A stretch of DNA of 32,593 nt from positions 1 to 32,593 of the forward strand of contig CANQPX010000021.1 of the NCBI GenBank assembly GCA_947625915.1, written 5' to 3'. Below, piece after piece: positions 32,418 to 32,593 of the stretch. Within the stretch, counting starts at the first letter, position 1. The number at the start of each line of letters is the position of its first letter. The notes beneath the pieces were generated by a model that made no database searches, had not been told where the DNA came from, and saw nothing but the letters and a program-made list of their open reading frames with translations. Both the position numbers and the translations under genes were made by a program. This DNA is from an uncultured Clostridia bacterium (lineage in GTDB: Bacteria > Bacillota > Clostridia > Oscillospirales > Ruminococcaceae).

Positions 32418-32446
32418 TTGACAAATCGGTCAAAAGGTTGTATAAT
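32418..32446 (+). promoter_or_regulatory. Consensus promoter of tRNA-Leu
   Basis: TTGACA (32418-32423), exactly 17 bases, TATAAT (32441-32446). This is a perfect vegetative promoter, and the tRNA starts 15 bases downstream of the -10. Confidence 0.9.
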
Positions 32447-32460
32447 AATTAATAGATTTT

Positions 32461-32547
32461 GCCGCTGTGGTGGAATAGGCAGACACAAGGGACTTAAAAT
32501 CCCTCGTTGGCGACAACGTACCGGTTCAAGTCCGGTTAGCGGCACCA
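32461..32547 (+). tRNA. tRNA-Leu, anticodon UAA
   Basis: The gene is 87 bases including an encoded CCA end. The acceptor arms GCCGCTG (32461-32467) and TAGCGGC (32537-32543) pair, followed by discriminator A and CCA (32545-32547). The anticodon stem AGGGA/TCCCT encloses the loop CTTAAAA, with anticodon TAA. The long variable arm (CGTTGGCGACAACG region) is as expected for the leucine class. The T arm has GGTTCAAGTCC. It reads UUA codons. It has its own promoter and terminator. Confidence 0.96.
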
Positions 32548-32550
32548 TCG

Positions 32551-32580
32551 AAAGAATGTCGATTTTACGGCATTCTTTTC
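32551..32580 (+). terminator. Terminator after tRNA-Leu
   Basis: AAAGAATGTC (32551-32560) pairs with GGCATTCTTT (32569-32578), with one G-T pair, around GATTTTAC, followed by TCTTATTTT. It starts three bases past the tRNA CCA end. Confidence 0.8.
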
Positions 32581-32593
32581 TTATTTTCTGACT

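Overview
The window looks like a chromosomal segment of a spore-forming, low-to-moderate GC Firmicute, most likely a gut Oscillospiraceae/Ruminococcaceae-type Clostridium relative. The support is a sporulation amidase (SpoIIP) with a sigma-E-like promoter, a T-box upstream of pheS, strong AGGAGG ribosome binding sites, TTGACA-17-TATAAT promoters, and GC-rich multi-hairpin intergenic repeats. The taxonomic call is inference; no 16S or other marker is present.

Layout. 1-386: non-coding palindromes. 387-3897 (minus): metG, then a spoIIP plus small membrane protein operon. 4085-5548 (plus): nadB. 5555-5936: inverted repeat and copy 1 of a dispersed multi-hairpin repeat. 5966-7210 (minus): hflX. 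7356-7556: small orphan gene with its own promoter and terminator. 7616-7960: duplicated promoter-like unit and a 248-bp MITE-like element with TA duplications. 8013-19167 (plus): an 11-kb phosphosignalling island. 19166-19577: repeat copy 2 bounded by inverted terminators. 19583-22798 (minus): DUF6106-like membrane protein, a degenerate AcpS, bifunctional NnrE/NnrD, and a lipoprotein. 22946-29497 (plus): promoter, T-box(Phe), pheS, an AT-rich type II restriction-modification pair, two paralogous membrane proteins, and pheT. 29534-30007: flavodoxin. 30014-30150: repeat copy 3. 30383-32359: chemoreceptor. 32461-32547: tRNA-Leu(UAA).

The most interesting part is the island at 8013-19167. In order it encodes a zinc-ribbon/FHA protein, a soluble PP2C phosphatase, an exported trypsin-like protease tethered by one membrane helix to a cytoplasmic FHA domain, a membrane PP2C with a Ser/Thr-rich outer tail, three Hanks-type kinases (one soluble, two with membrane helices and repeated beta-rich ectodomains), a helix-turn-helix protein, and a fourth soluble kinase. 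All four kinases start with a four-cysteine zinc ribbon, and all replace the usual catalytic-loop lysine (HRDxKxxN) by Cys or Ser. Writers (kinases), erasers (PP2C), readers (FHA), an extracytoplasmic protease and a possible DNA-binding output sit together. My inference is a self-contained sensory system in which outside ligands drive inner phosphorylation, and FHA binding couples back to a surface protease.

A second notable locus is pheS-pheT, where an R-M cassette lies inside an operon controlled by a tRNA-Phe-sensing T-box, so restriction and methylation should follow phenylalanine starvation. A third is the AcpS homologue, in which both metal-binding acidic residues appear substituted.
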